Source of the DNA: Phycisphaeraceae bacterium
Lineage (GTDB): Bacteria; Planctomycetota; Phycisphaerae; Phycisphaerales; UBA1924
NCBI GenBank assembly: GCA_019636515.1
Contig: JAHBXI010000002.1
Span: forward strand, 434,001-498,000
Reading direction: 5' to 3'
DNA length: 64,000 nt
Part shown: positions 56,342 through 64,000 of the stretch, piece by piece
Layout: the number at the start of each line of letters is the position of its first letter
Numbering within the stretch: position 1 is the first letter of the stretch
Position numbers and translations under genes: made by a program
The notes under the pieces: model-generated
Databases searched by the model: none
Told to the model about the DNA's origin: nothing
The model's input: the letters and a program-made list of their open reading frames with translations, nothing else

Positions 56342-57493
56342 TCACGAGGCGGCGAGCGGGGGCGCCGCGGCCAGGGTGCCCTCGATCATCCCCGGCTGCC
56401 ACAGGTCGGAAGGATCCTGCCCGTCGTTGTGTTCGCGGAGCAGGAGATAGGTGATCGTGGAGACCGAGACGTACGCGCTGAGGGCGTACCCCGCGACGGC
56501 GAGCATGGGAACACTCAGGCACAGGCCGGTCACCGAATCGGCGAATCTCCGGCTCCATCCCGGCTCTTCGCCCGGTCCGAGCGGCGAGACCCACGCGTGA
56601 GAGGCAAAGACGGCAAGGTCGGAGGTCCACGTCGCGATGAACCACACGACGACGCCGAACAGCGCGGTCTGAAGGGTGCCAAGGGCCGCGTACACCAGAA
56701 ACCGGCCCGGAGAGGCCACCACGTACGCCATCGACCTCTGGAAGGCGTCGAGCGCGTCCGAGCCTTCGCAGGCGACCGCCGGGCATATCAGGTGCTTGCC
56801 CAGGCCATGGCCGACCAGGAGCAGAACCGAAACAAGCCCCCCGGCGAGCAAGAGCGGATAAGTTAGCGATCCAGCCGCTTCGACGTACGGGATTCCCAGG
56901 AGGACCCACCCCGCCGCCGCCATTCCCAGGCAGATCAGCCCCGCCCCGATCGGGGCGACCAGCAGCGCCGCCATCGACGATGACCAGCGCCGAAGCGCGA
57001 TCGCCAGGGCCTCGGTCCAGGGGGCCGGGGAGCCGTGTCCAAATTCAACGGCGTTCATGCGGGCCAGGGCGGTGGCGCCCACCGACCAGATGGCCAGCAG
57101 CGGCAGGAGCACCGCGAGGGTGGTCAGCGGTCGGGAAAGAGGCGTATCCACGAGCAGAGAGCGGATCGAACGCCCCGTTGCCGCCGCGATCGCCGGAAGA
57201 TCGCCACGCGTGCATTCCAGCGTGACTTCGTCGATGGCTCGCCCGGCGGCCACCGTGAACGACGAGAACAGCGATCGACCCGGCGCGGTCGAGTCCGCGA
57301 GGCGGATGCCGAGCAAAAGCACGACCAGCAGGACGCACGAGAAGACCCATCGCTGGGGACGCATGGCAAGCCCGGCGGCCCGCAAGGCCCGTGGCCAGCG
57401 CAGGTCGCGCGTCAGGTCCGAGAGGAGCGGAGGCCGCATCGGGGCGTATCCATGGCCGGGGGTGTGAGGGCTCGGGGGGCGAGAAGTATCCAT
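56342..57493 (-). CDS. Multi-pass membrane protein of unknown function
   Basis: 383 residues with about six hydrophobic membrane segments (for example 'WVFSCVLLVVLLLGIRL', 'LTTLAVLLPLLAIWSVG', 'PLLLAGGLVSVLLLVGHGL', 'VPMLAVAGYALSAYVSVS'). There is no recognised motif. It converges with ksgA with 10 bp between them. Planctomycete genomes carry many such proteins. An alternative start is the Met at codon 19. Confidence 0.75.
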   Translation of the reverse strand: MDTSRPPSPHTPGHGYAPMRPPLLSDLTRDLRWPRALRAAGLAMRPQRWVFSCVLLVVLLLGIRLADSTAPGRSLFSSFTVAAGRAIDEVTLECTRGDLPAIAAATGRSIRSLLVDTPLSRPLTTLAVLLPLLAIWSVGATALARMNAVEFGHGSPAPWTEALAIALRRWSSSMAALLVAPIGAGLICLGMAAAGWVLLGIPYVEAAGSLTYPLLLAGGLVSVLLLVGHGLGKHLICPAVACEGSDALDAFQRSMAYVVASPGRFLVYAALGTLQTALFGVVVWFIATWTSDLAVFASHAWVSPLGPGEEPGWSRRFADSVTGLCLSVPMLAVAGYALSAYVSVSTITYLLLREHNDGQDPSDLWQPGMIEGTLAAAPPLAAS

Positions 57494-57615
57494 GGCGATC
57501 GATGCTAAAGCCTTCCATGCCTTTGTGCCACCCGCCCGGCGCGGCGGCGGACGATTCCGCGACTCCTCGCGCGGGGGGCTTGCCCCGGGCGTCCTGGATG
57601 CCCATCATCCCCGTC

Positions 57616-58503
57616 ATGTCACGAGAGGCGATGCGGAACACCGCTCTGGTTCTTGAACTTCTGGCCGTCGGCCCGCTTGCCGGAGGCGCGGTCACGTTCT
57701 TGCGTGCTTCCGACGGGGGGCTCGCCGTCACCCCGCTTCTCAACAACTCCCCGGTTCTTGGGCTCGTCGTCGGGGTGTTCGTGATCCTCGCCGCGGCGGC
57801 GGTCGGGATGATCGACACCAGGTACTTCGGGCCTCGCTCCGGAATCGTCGGCGCGGGGATCGTCTTTGCCTGGGCGAGCCTGTATTCGGGCCGTGTCGAT
57901 GATCTCCTCCGAACCACCGCCCCCTCCCAGGTCACGATCATGCTGGCCATCGAGGGCGTTCTTGCCGCCGTGGTCATGGTTCTGCTCACCCACCGCCTCA
58001 CGCTGGTTCGCTGGGCCGAATCTCCCCCCGACAACTCCACCGCCTCCCGTCGGAGTATGGTTCCCAGGGGTTTATTCACTCCCGGCGCCCTGGCCTGCGT
58101 TGCCGCGGCCGCCGTTGCGGGCGGGTTTATGGCGTGGCTTGTGACTTTTCACGCCGCCAAGGGGCAGGCCGTCTTTGGTGCCTCGGCCGCGGGAATTGCC
58201 GCGGGGGCCCTGGCCGCGATCGTGTCGGCGAACACCACCGCCGGCCGAAAGGACCCGCCCGTTGACCCGGTGCTGACCGCGATGCTCGGGATGGGCGTTC
58301 TGGCGATGGTATCGCCTGTGACGATTTCAATGCTCCATTCCGATCCGTTGGCGAGCATTCGAACCGGGAGCCTTTTTCGTCTGGGGTTGTTGAATTCCTT
58401 TGACTGGATGGCGGGAGCGATGATCGGGATCCCGATCGGTCTGGGGTGGGCGGGGGCTCATACCCATTCTCCCGCCCGGCAGGCTCCCTCCTCGGCTGTG
58501 TGA
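57616..58503 (+). CDS. Hydrophobic membrane protein of unknown function
   Basis: 295 residues with about seven hydrophobic segments ('VLGLVVGVFVILAAAAVGM', 'IVGAGIVFAWASLYSG', 'ALACVAAAAVAGGFMAWLV', 'GASAAGIAAGALAAIVSA', 'LTAMLGMGVLAMVSP'). There is no domain that I recognise. The start is uncertain: ATG codons at 57502, 57598, 57616 and 57631 are in frame and none has a Shine-Dalgarno sequence. It is divergent from the membrane protein gene at 56342-57493. Confidence 0.65.
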   Translation: MSREAMRNTALVLELLAVGPLAGGAVTFLRASDGGLAVTPLLNNSPVLGLVVGVFVILAAAAVGMIDTRYFGPRSGIVGAGIVFAWASLYSGRVDDLLRTTAPSQVTIMLAIEGVLAAVVMVLLTHRLTLVRWAESPPDNSTASRRSMVPRGLFTPGALACVAAAAVAGGFMAWLVTFHAAKGQAVFGASAAGIAAGALAAIVSANTTAGRKDPPVDPVLTAMLGMGVLAMVSPVTISMLHSDPLASIRTGSLFRLGLLNSFDWMAGAMIGIPIGLGWAGAHTHSPARQAPSSAV

Positions 58504-58638
58504 GGATCTCCCGAGTCATGGGAACCGCTTGATCCGGCTGGCGTCCAATCCGATATCATCTGAGAGCGGCCGTTTGTTTGGATTTTGTATGGCGCGTGTA
58601 TCCATCGGGTGTTCCGCGGCCTCGGTAAGGAGCCGGGT

Positions 58639-59580
58639 ATGAAGACCGTTTCCTCAAGCCTGATTGCCTGTGTGGTCGTGTTCGCCGGATCCGTGTCGGT
58701 GGCCACCGCTCAGCAGGGGCCTGGTCGGCCGGGGTTGTCGGCCGGGATGGCCGACGGCGTGCGCACGGCGTCGTCGTCCACTCGTCCGGAGCGGGAGACG
58801 CTCCTGAAGTTCATGCGTCCGCTGACCGTTGAATTCAAGGAATCTCGGCTTGAGGATGTGGTCAAGTTCATGGCCGAGGTAACCGGGGCGGACATCGAGG
58901 CGATGTGGATCGATGACCGCCATTCGATCGGCCTGAACAAGGACATGCTCATCACGTTCAACGCCAAGGGCCTCACCGCGCTCAAGGTGATCGAGCGTGT
59001 GCTGCAGCGGTCGAGCGAACGCGGCGACTACAACGAGAACGGGTGGCAGATGTCCGACGGGGGCGCGATGCAGATCGGCCCGAAGGAGCGCCTCAACGCC
59101 TTCAAGCGCCTTGAGGTGTACGACATCAACGACCTGCTGGTCGAACTTCCGCGATACGACAACGCTCCGGAGTTTGACCTTCAGTCCGTCCTGCAGAGCA
59201 CCGGCCAGGGCGGAGGGGGTGGGGGCCAGAGCCCCTTCCGCGATACCAACCAGGATCGCGGCAACCAGGATCGCACCACTCGCCAGGACCGGGCCGACTC
59301 GGTCATCGACATCCTGACTCAACTGGTCGAGCCCGAGCAATGGGCCGACAACGGCGGCACCGGCGGAACCATCCGGTACTACCAGGGGACCCTTATGGTC
59401 AACGCGCCGGACTACATCCACCGGCAGGTCAACGGATATCCGTACTGGCCCGCCGGTCAGTCGGTCACGGTGGTCCAGGGCCGGCGGTGGGTTTCCTTGA
59501 ACGCCGACACGGCGGCTTCCCAGTTGGAGGGGTTGGCCAACCAGCCGGTCACGGCCGTGGTTCCCGGCGGGGGTCGCTGA
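58639..59580 (+). CDS. Exported protein with secretin N-domain (STN)-like region
   Basis: 313 residues with a signal peptide ('SLIACVVVFAGSVSVATAQQ'). Residues 50-130 ('LTVEFKESRLEDVVKFMAEV' onwards to 'LTALKVIERVLQ') match the STN/N0-like fold of secretins. After a Gly/Gln/Asp-rich linker (about 195-225) comes a second beta region with 'IRYYQGTLMVNAPDYIHRQV', like the end of an N1 repeat. No channel domain follows, so it is a soluble relative of the secretins. AAGGAG six bases upstream fixes ATG 58639. Confidence 0.8.
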   Translation: MKTVSSSLIACVVVFAGSVSVATAQQGPGRPGLSAGMADGVRTASSSTRPERETLLKFMRPLTVEFKESRLEDVVKFMAEVTGADIEAMWIDDRHSIGLNKDMLITFNAKGLTALKVIERVLQRSSERGDYNENGWQMSDGGAMQIGPKERLNAFKRLEVYDINDLLVELPRYDNAPEFDLQSVLQSTGQGGGGGGQSPFRDTNQDRGNQDRTTRQDRADSVIDILTQLVEPEQWADNGGTGGTIRYYQGTLMVNAPDYIHRQVNGYPYWPAGQSVTVVQGRRWVSLNADTAASQLEGLANQPVTAVVPGGGR

Positions 59581-59649
59581 CGGCCTTCGGGCCGGGCGGA
59601 GTTGTTGGGATTGTGAATCCCCCGGGGCGGCGTTTCGGTACATGCAGGC

Positions 59650-61125
59650 ATGGCACCGAAGCGACGATCGTTCATACGAAGAAACCCGGCCCTTTCGTTT
59701 TCCCTGGCCGCGTTTGCTCTGATCGGAGCATGGCTGGCCTACGAAGTCACCAGGGCGATCACGGCCACGCCTGGACGGCCTGGTCAGTACGCCTCCACGG
59801 TCGAGTCCTTGATCGCCGATTTGCAAAAAGGCCTTCCCGGCCCCGACGCGTGGGCCGAAGTGGTTCGCGTGGTGAACCTGGCAAAGTCATCCCAGCGTGC
59901 GGTGTATGACCGGGTCGGCCGGACCGCGAATCCAGGTCAATTCCCTCTTGCCCCCGAGGATTGGACGGAGACGGATTTCTGGCCGCCCGATCCAAACACC
60001 GTCGGGACCAGCCAGGCGACGCCGCGTACCGAAGCAATCGTCCGGGAGATCATCGCCCAGGCACGGGCCGATGGGGTGATGGACGGTCTTGACGCCCTGA
60101 CGCCCCCGCGGCGGGCCGTTCGCCCGATCCCCGAAGCACGGTTTATCGACATTTTGGTTCCGGAACTGGGCGCGGCAAGAGGTGTGGCAAGGCTCAACCA
60201 CGCGAGGATGGTCTTTGCTGTCGGTGACGGCGATATGAACGAATTCGTGTCCGCGTTCGAGCACACCCTGGCGCTCGCGAGGATCATCGGTTCGCAGAGC
60301 ACCTTGATTGATCGTCTCGTCGGCTACGCCATGGCCGGCCTGGCGATGACCGATCTTCGGAACGTGATTTCCGATGGGCGTCTGGACGCCGAAACTCTGC
60401 GCCTGGCCCTTGCGGTCATCGACCGGAACCTGCCTCTTCCCTCGATCGAGTCGGCGCTGGAGTGTGAGCGGTACTTCATGCTCGACACGATTGAATGGAC
60501 GCACACCACGAGCGGGCGGGCGATACCGTCGGCCATGCACGCCCTGAGCGGCGATGGTTCGTCGGCCGCGGGCGTCGCCGCGTCGAATCTGGGTCGGCTG
60601 GCGAATCTGGCCGCGGTCGTGATGCCTTCCCGCGAAGAATCGATCTCGGTGGCCAACGCCCTGTACGACCGTATGGTCGAGGAGGCACGCCTGCCCGCGC
60701 ACGCCCGTTCAAAGCCTTCCCCCGCGGATCAGTACGTCGAGGGTGTTTCACCGCGGTACGTGGTGGTCAAGACCCTGGCCCCGGCGTTTTCAAGGTCCTT
60801 CGAAGTGGCTTCGATGCATGTCACCGACGTCGCGGGGACGCGAGCGTTGATCGCTCTCGAACTCTACAGGTCCGATCATGGCAGGTACCCCGGTTCACTG
60901 GGCGACCTTGTTCCCGGCTACCTCGATGCACCGCCCGAGGATCAGTTCAATCCCGCCGGGCTGACCTACACCCTCCGCGATCCGACGGCTCCGGTTTCCA
61001 GGGCGTTTCTCCTGTACTCGCTTGGGAGCGACATGGCGGACAATCAGGGCGCGTTTACGGCGAAAGGGTCGCCCTTTGTCGCGGGAGAAGACATGGTCTA
61101 CAACCTCCGCCGGCCCGAGCCGTGA
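59650..61125 (+). CDS. Membrane-anchored protein with pseudopilin-like C-terminal motif
   Basis: 491 residues. One N-terminal membrane helix ('ALSFSLAAFALIGAWLAYEV') is followed by a long mostly helical region of unknown fold. Near the C-terminus 'ALELYRSDHGRYPGSLGDLV' and 'DQFNPAGLTYTL' resemble the end of GspG-type pseudopilins (helix, N/HGRYP turn, then a beta strand). I do not recognise the family as a whole; similar proteins occur in planctomycetes. It follows the STN-like gene by 69 bp and may be co-transcribed. Confidence 0.72.
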   Translation: MAPKRRSFIRRNPALSFSLAAFALIGAWLAYEVTRAITATPGRPGQYASTVESLIADLQKGLPGPDAWAEVVRVVNLAKSSQRAVYDRVGRTANPGQFPLAPEDWTETDFWPPDPNTVGTSQATPRTEAIVREIIAQARADGVMDGLDALTPPRRAVRPIPEARFIDILVPELGAARGVARLNHARMVFAVGDGDMNEFVSAFEHTLALARIIGSQSTLIDRLVGYAMAGLAMTDLRNVISDGRLDAETLRLALAVIDRNLPLPSIESALECERYFMLDTIEWTHTTSGRAIPSAMHALSGDGSSAAGVAASNLGRLANLAAVVMPSREESISVANALYDRMVEEARLPAHARSKPSPADQYVEGVSPRYVVVKTLAPAFSRSFEVASMHVTDVAGTRALIALELYRSDHGRYPGSLGDLVPGYLDAPPEDQFNPAGLTYTLRDPTAPVSRAFLLYSLGSDMADNQGAFTAKGSPFVAGEDMVYNLRRPEP

Positions 61126-61176
61126 GTCAACCGAAGGGCAACGCCGATGTGCCGGTCGCCGCGCCATCAGGGCTCA

Positions 61177-63765
61177 TCAGCGCCGTCGCGGGGCGTCGGG
61201 CGCATCCTGAATATCATCGCGGCCGGGCGCCGTCACGGTGGTCGGCTCGATGGTCGTCGCCCTCTCTGAAAGGCGGCGATAGACGCGGCGCACCAGTTCG
61301 CTGCGTCGAGACGGGATCGTCTGCTGCTCGAGGGCACGTTCCACGCCTCGGGCGGCCTCCCGGGCCGACTCTTGAGTGATGCCCACGCCGCCCCGCCCCC
61401 CCGGCGCGCCGCCCAGAAGAGTCGGGATGTGCCCGACGGGGCGCGATGCGTCGAGGCCTTCTCCCGGACGCCGAGCGTCCATCGGAGTCTGCTCGAACCC
61501 GTCCGGGGATTCCGCCGTGTCGTTCTGCCTTGTCGAGCGTTCTCCGAATCGACGATCCGACGCCGCGGGGTTGTCGTCCATGTTGCTTCCGGGGAGTGAC
61601 GGCTTGGCGTTGGAATCAGGCCGCTCACGATCATTGGCGCCGCCTGGGACAGGGCCCTTGTCCCGCGCGAATTCACGGGCCAGGCGTTCGAGTTCACGTC
61701 GTTGCTCGGGCGTGGACCGACGGAGAAGGTCCTCGGCCTTGCGTCGGAGTTCTTCGCTCACCGCTTCGCCGCGGCGAGCATCCTGGCGCTGGCGATCAAG
61801 TTTCTCGAACTCGCGAGCCAGACGTTCCAGTCCTTTCAGGTCCGTTGGGAGGTCCGACGGCGGGGTGTTTGCGTCCGGCGGGGAAGTCGGCGCCTCCCGC
61901 TGATCGTTCTTCAACTCATCGACGGGAGCCCCGCCCTCGGGTGGCTGGCGATCGGAGGACGATGCCGCCTGGCTTGCTGAATCGGACGCTTGCGGTTGAT
62001 CGTCTCTCGGGGCTTGTGGGCTCTTCTTGCCGCCTGGCATGCCGGGATCCCGGGGTTGTTGAGCCGGGGGAGGAGACTCACCAGGAGTTGGCGCCGGCCG
62101 CAGGTCGTCCGCCGCCTGTCGCATCGCCTCGCCGATCGACCGGGCAGGTTCGTTTCCACGCTCCCGCGGGCTGGCGGTCGATTCGGGTGAACGCTTCGCA
62201 TCGGGGTCCGTGTCGGCCTGGTTCTCTGGACGCTTCGCCGAGGATTCCCGCGGAGCGAGTTTTTCACGATCGTTCGATTCGCCCGTATCGGCGGGCCTTT
62301 GATCGCGCGGTGTCGCGTCGGTGTCCGGGCTGGGCCTGGGCGGAACCTGACTCGGGGCCTGCCCTGGGGATGGGTCTTTCCGGGGCGCGGGTTCCGGCTC
62401 GCCGCGAGGTGCCGAATCGGGCGGATCCGCGGGCGTGGGGTTCACCTCGGGGTCGCGCTTGCCATCGGAAGGCGGCCGCTCATCCGATCCCTTCATGCGT
62501 TCGCCCGCGGGCGGTTGAGCAGGATCCGGCGTCGATGCCACCTCGGGCCGATCATCGATTTTTTCAGGGCGGTTCGCGGGGACGGTGTCTCTGGGGTCTT
62601 TGGGAGATGACTCCGCGGCGTTGGCCGCCCGATCATCGGCTCGCGAGCCCTCTGGCAAGTCGGCGGTGTCATCGGTCGCTTCAGGCCCGCGAGCCCTCCC
62701 CGGTGGGGGAACTTGCGGCTCGCCTTCGAGTTCCCCCGCGATTCGGCGGAGTTCGTCCGCGAGTGTTTCACGCCCCAACTCGTCGAGCGACTCAACCGCT
62801 CGGGCGAGTTCCCGTGCCGCCTCCCGGGCCGTCTCCAGGTCGCCCTCGCGCATGGCACGTCGCAGCGCCTCGGCGGGCGACTCGTCCGAACGGCCGGATT
62901 CACTTCGCGTCGTGTTTCGGCGGGCGGCTTCCGCGAGACGCCGCCTGGCTTCATCCGCGACTTGTCCTTGCTCTTCGGACGCCGAGCGCACACGGTCGGC
63001 CAGTTCGTTGATCGATCGAGCCGACTTCGCCACCGCCTCCTCGGCTTGTCTGCCTCCCGGAGCCGAGGCCGTGCCGGATTCCAGTTCTTTCGTGATTCGA
63101 TCGAGATCCGCCAGGCGACGCCCGGCCTCGGAGGTGATCGCCTCGTCGAGCGGGACTTCGGCGATGAGTTGGCGTGTCGAATCGGCCGCCTGGGTGACCG
63201 CCCTGGACGCCTCGAGCCGCACGGCCTTCTCCGAATGGCGAGGGCCCTGGTCGCGCGGCCCGAGGACCTGCGGTGTCATCCAGGCGGCGAAGGCCAGGAT
63301 CAGACCGGCGGCGGGCCAAATCCACCGTCGGCCGATGCGGATGGGAACGGCTTTGCTGACGGGGATCCCCGAGGCGGCTTGTTCGGCATCCTCGACGGCG
63401 ACCACGGCGAAGGGACTGAACGGGCGCTTGACGGCCAGGTCGGCCAGTTGCAGCGCGGTGGAGAGGCGGTCCCGCAGTTGCAGGGTTTGGTCAAGGTCCG
63501 TGGCGGCCCATTGCAGGGGGCGCCGACCCATCCACGTCGCTACCAAGGCCCCGGCCAGTGCGAGCAGTGGAAACAGCGCAAGGACCGTGACCAGGGTCCC
63601 GCTGGTGAACGGGAGCAGGTTCATGCGTACCGCGAGGATCCACGCCGCCGAGGCCGCCAGCGCGATCCCCAGGGCAAGGAGGAAATGCCGGACGAACGCC
63701 GCGGCCAGAAACCGGGCCGCGGCTTTCCGCGCGGTCTTTCGCGTGATGACAGGGTCGGGGATCAT
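61177..63765 (-). CDS. Second large membrane-anchored, charged low-complexity protein
   Basis: 862 residues. Two membrane helices (about 25-85) and a third near 145-165 are followed by a helical region (about 190-370), a long Pro/Asp/Arg/Ser-rich disordered segment (about 370-700) and a final helical part with 'LERLAREFEKLDRQRQDARR'. The N-terminal arrangement parallels the coiled-coil protein at 45343-49026 ('LQLRDRLSTALQLADL' versus 'EKTDQARRAGLSGRLASSVE'), so the two may be distant paralogs. The function is unknown. Confidence 0.75.
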   Translation of the reverse strand: MIPDPVITRKTARKAAARFLAAAFVRHFLLALGIALAASAAWILAVRMNLLPFTSGTLVTVLALFPLLALAGALVATWMGRRPLQWAATDLDQTLQLRDRLSTALQLADLAVKRPFSPFAVVAVEDAEQAASGIPVSKAVPIRIGRRWIWPAAGLILAFAAWMTPQVLGPRDQGPRHSEKAVRLEASRAVTQAADSTRQLIAEVPLDEAITSEAGRRLADLDRITKELESGTASAPGGRQAEEAVAKSARSINELADRVRSASEEQGQVADEARRRLAEAARRNTTRSESGRSDESPAEALRRAMREGDLETAREAARELARAVESLDELGRETLADELRRIAGELEGEPQVPPPGRARGPEATDDTADLPEGSRADDRAANAAESSPKDPRDTVPANRPEKIDDRPEVASTPDPAQPPAGERMKGSDERPPSDGKRDPEVNPTPADPPDSAPRGEPEPAPRKDPSPGQAPSQVPPRPSPDTDATPRDQRPADTGESNDREKLAPRESSAKRPENQADTDPDAKRSPESTASPRERGNEPARSIGEAMRQAADDLRPAPTPGESPPPAQQPRDPGMPGGKKSPQAPRDDQPQASDSASQAASSSDRQPPEGGAPVDELKNDQREAPTSPPDANTPPSDLPTDLKGLERLAREFEKLDRQRQDARRGEAVSEELRRKAEDLLRRSTPEQRRELERLAREFARDKGPVPGGANDRERPDSNAKPSLPGSNMDDNPAASDRRFGERSTRQNDTAESPDGFEQTPMDARRPGEGLDASRPVGHIPTLLGGAPGGRGGVGITQESAREAARGVERALEQQTIPSRRSELVRRVYRRLSERATTIEPTTVTAPGRDDIQDAPDAPRRR

Positions 63766-63831
63766 CGCCTGAAGGGTATTCGTCCAGAGGAGGGCGGGTG
63801 TTCGTTCGGAGGCTCGCGTACCCTCTCTTCA

Positions 63832-64000
63832 ATGGATATCGGCGATGTTTTTCAACGTCTTCTGCCGGGCGGGACGCTCAATGAAGCCGAGGCCGAGGGG
63901 GTCTTCGGGGAGTTGCTCACGGGAGGGCTCGACGAACCCAGGATGGCGGCCATGCTCTCGTTGATCCAGTCTCGCGGACCAACCACGGGGGAACTGATCG
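63832..64000 (+). CDS. trpD: Anthranilate phosphoribosyltransferase, N-terminal fragment
   Basis: Only the first 56 codons are in the window; the gene runs off the right edge. 'LLPGGTLNEAEAEGVFGELL' followed by 'AAMLSLIQSRGPTTGEL' fits the N-terminal helical domain of TrpD (L.xG.xL...EA...F..il.G, then a.fL.al..kG.t..E), the enzyme joining anthranilate to PRPP in tryptophan synthesis. The absence of the PRPP-binding part keeps this below certainty. It is divergent from the large gene at 61177-63765. Confidence 0.75.
   Translation, partial: MDIGDVFQRLLPGGTLNEAEAEGVFGELLTGGLDEPRMAAMLSLIQSRGPTTGELI

Overview
The window is one continuous stretch of high-GC bacterial chromosome with no visible plasmid, phage or transposon boundary. 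It looks like a member of the Planctomycetota, most probably class Phycisphaerae. The evidence is the PEP-CTERM-like sorting tails with 'PSP' or 'PAP' motifs followed by arginine clusters, a duplicated dockerin-like 'DFDGSGFVDTDDFD' tail on a secreted subtilase, a secretin with very many N-domains, large exported planctomycete-style proteins of unknown function, and outer-membrane assembly lipoproteins. The organism assignment is inference; no rRNA gene is present to confirm it.

Layout. 0-6.7 kb: a secretin of more than 2,000 residues, cut by the window start, followed by a small lipoprotein. 6.9-10.8 kb: the phosphate ABC importer pstSCAB. 11.1-15.3 kb: E1 and E2 of 2-oxoglutarate dehydrogenase. 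15.5-26.6 kb: an exported zinc protease, gpsA, a metal P1B-ATPase, the Mg channel mgtE, a methyltransferase, phoU, a HAD hydrolase, and a zinc-ribbon/SPFH pair. 26.8-32.3 kb: proC, a secreted subtilase, and a coupled pair of outer-membrane lipoproteins (BamD-like and LptE-like). 32.6-37 kb: ftsH and dnaK. 37.1-42.9 kb: a PEP-CTERM protein, a HIT protein, leucyl aminopeptidase, an S9 peptidase and a small zinc-ribbon membrane protein. 43-45.2 kb: a hairpin-rich intergenic region, an HTH plus helical-repeat regulator and a small secreted protein. 45.3-52.4 kb: four translation-coupled genes for envelope or exported proteins (giant coiled-coil membrane protein, Gln-rich protein, terpenoid-cyclase-fold protein, NPCBM-like protein). 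52.5-56.3 kb: a pseudo-receiver protein, a GGDEF diguanylate cyclase, a Cof-type HAD phosphatase and ksgA. 56.3-63.8 kb: membrane proteins of unknown function, a secretin-N-domain-like protein and a second coiled-coil envelope protein. The first 56 codons of trpD lie at the right edge.

The genes fall into housekeeping metabolism and proteostasis (sucAB, gpsA, proC, ksgA, ftsH, dnaK, pepA), ion and phosphate uptake (pst, phoU, mgtE, P1B-ATPase), and a large cell-envelope and secretion fraction. The least explained parts are the secretin with about 20 N-domains, the four-gene coupled envelope operon with its distant look-alike at 61-64 kb, and the regulator/secreted-protein pair at 43-45 kb preceded by structured non-coding DNA. 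I saw no rRNA, tRNA, CRISPR array, insertion sequence or integrase. Many start codons lack a clear Shine-Dalgarno sequence, so several starts are best guesses and are marked as such.
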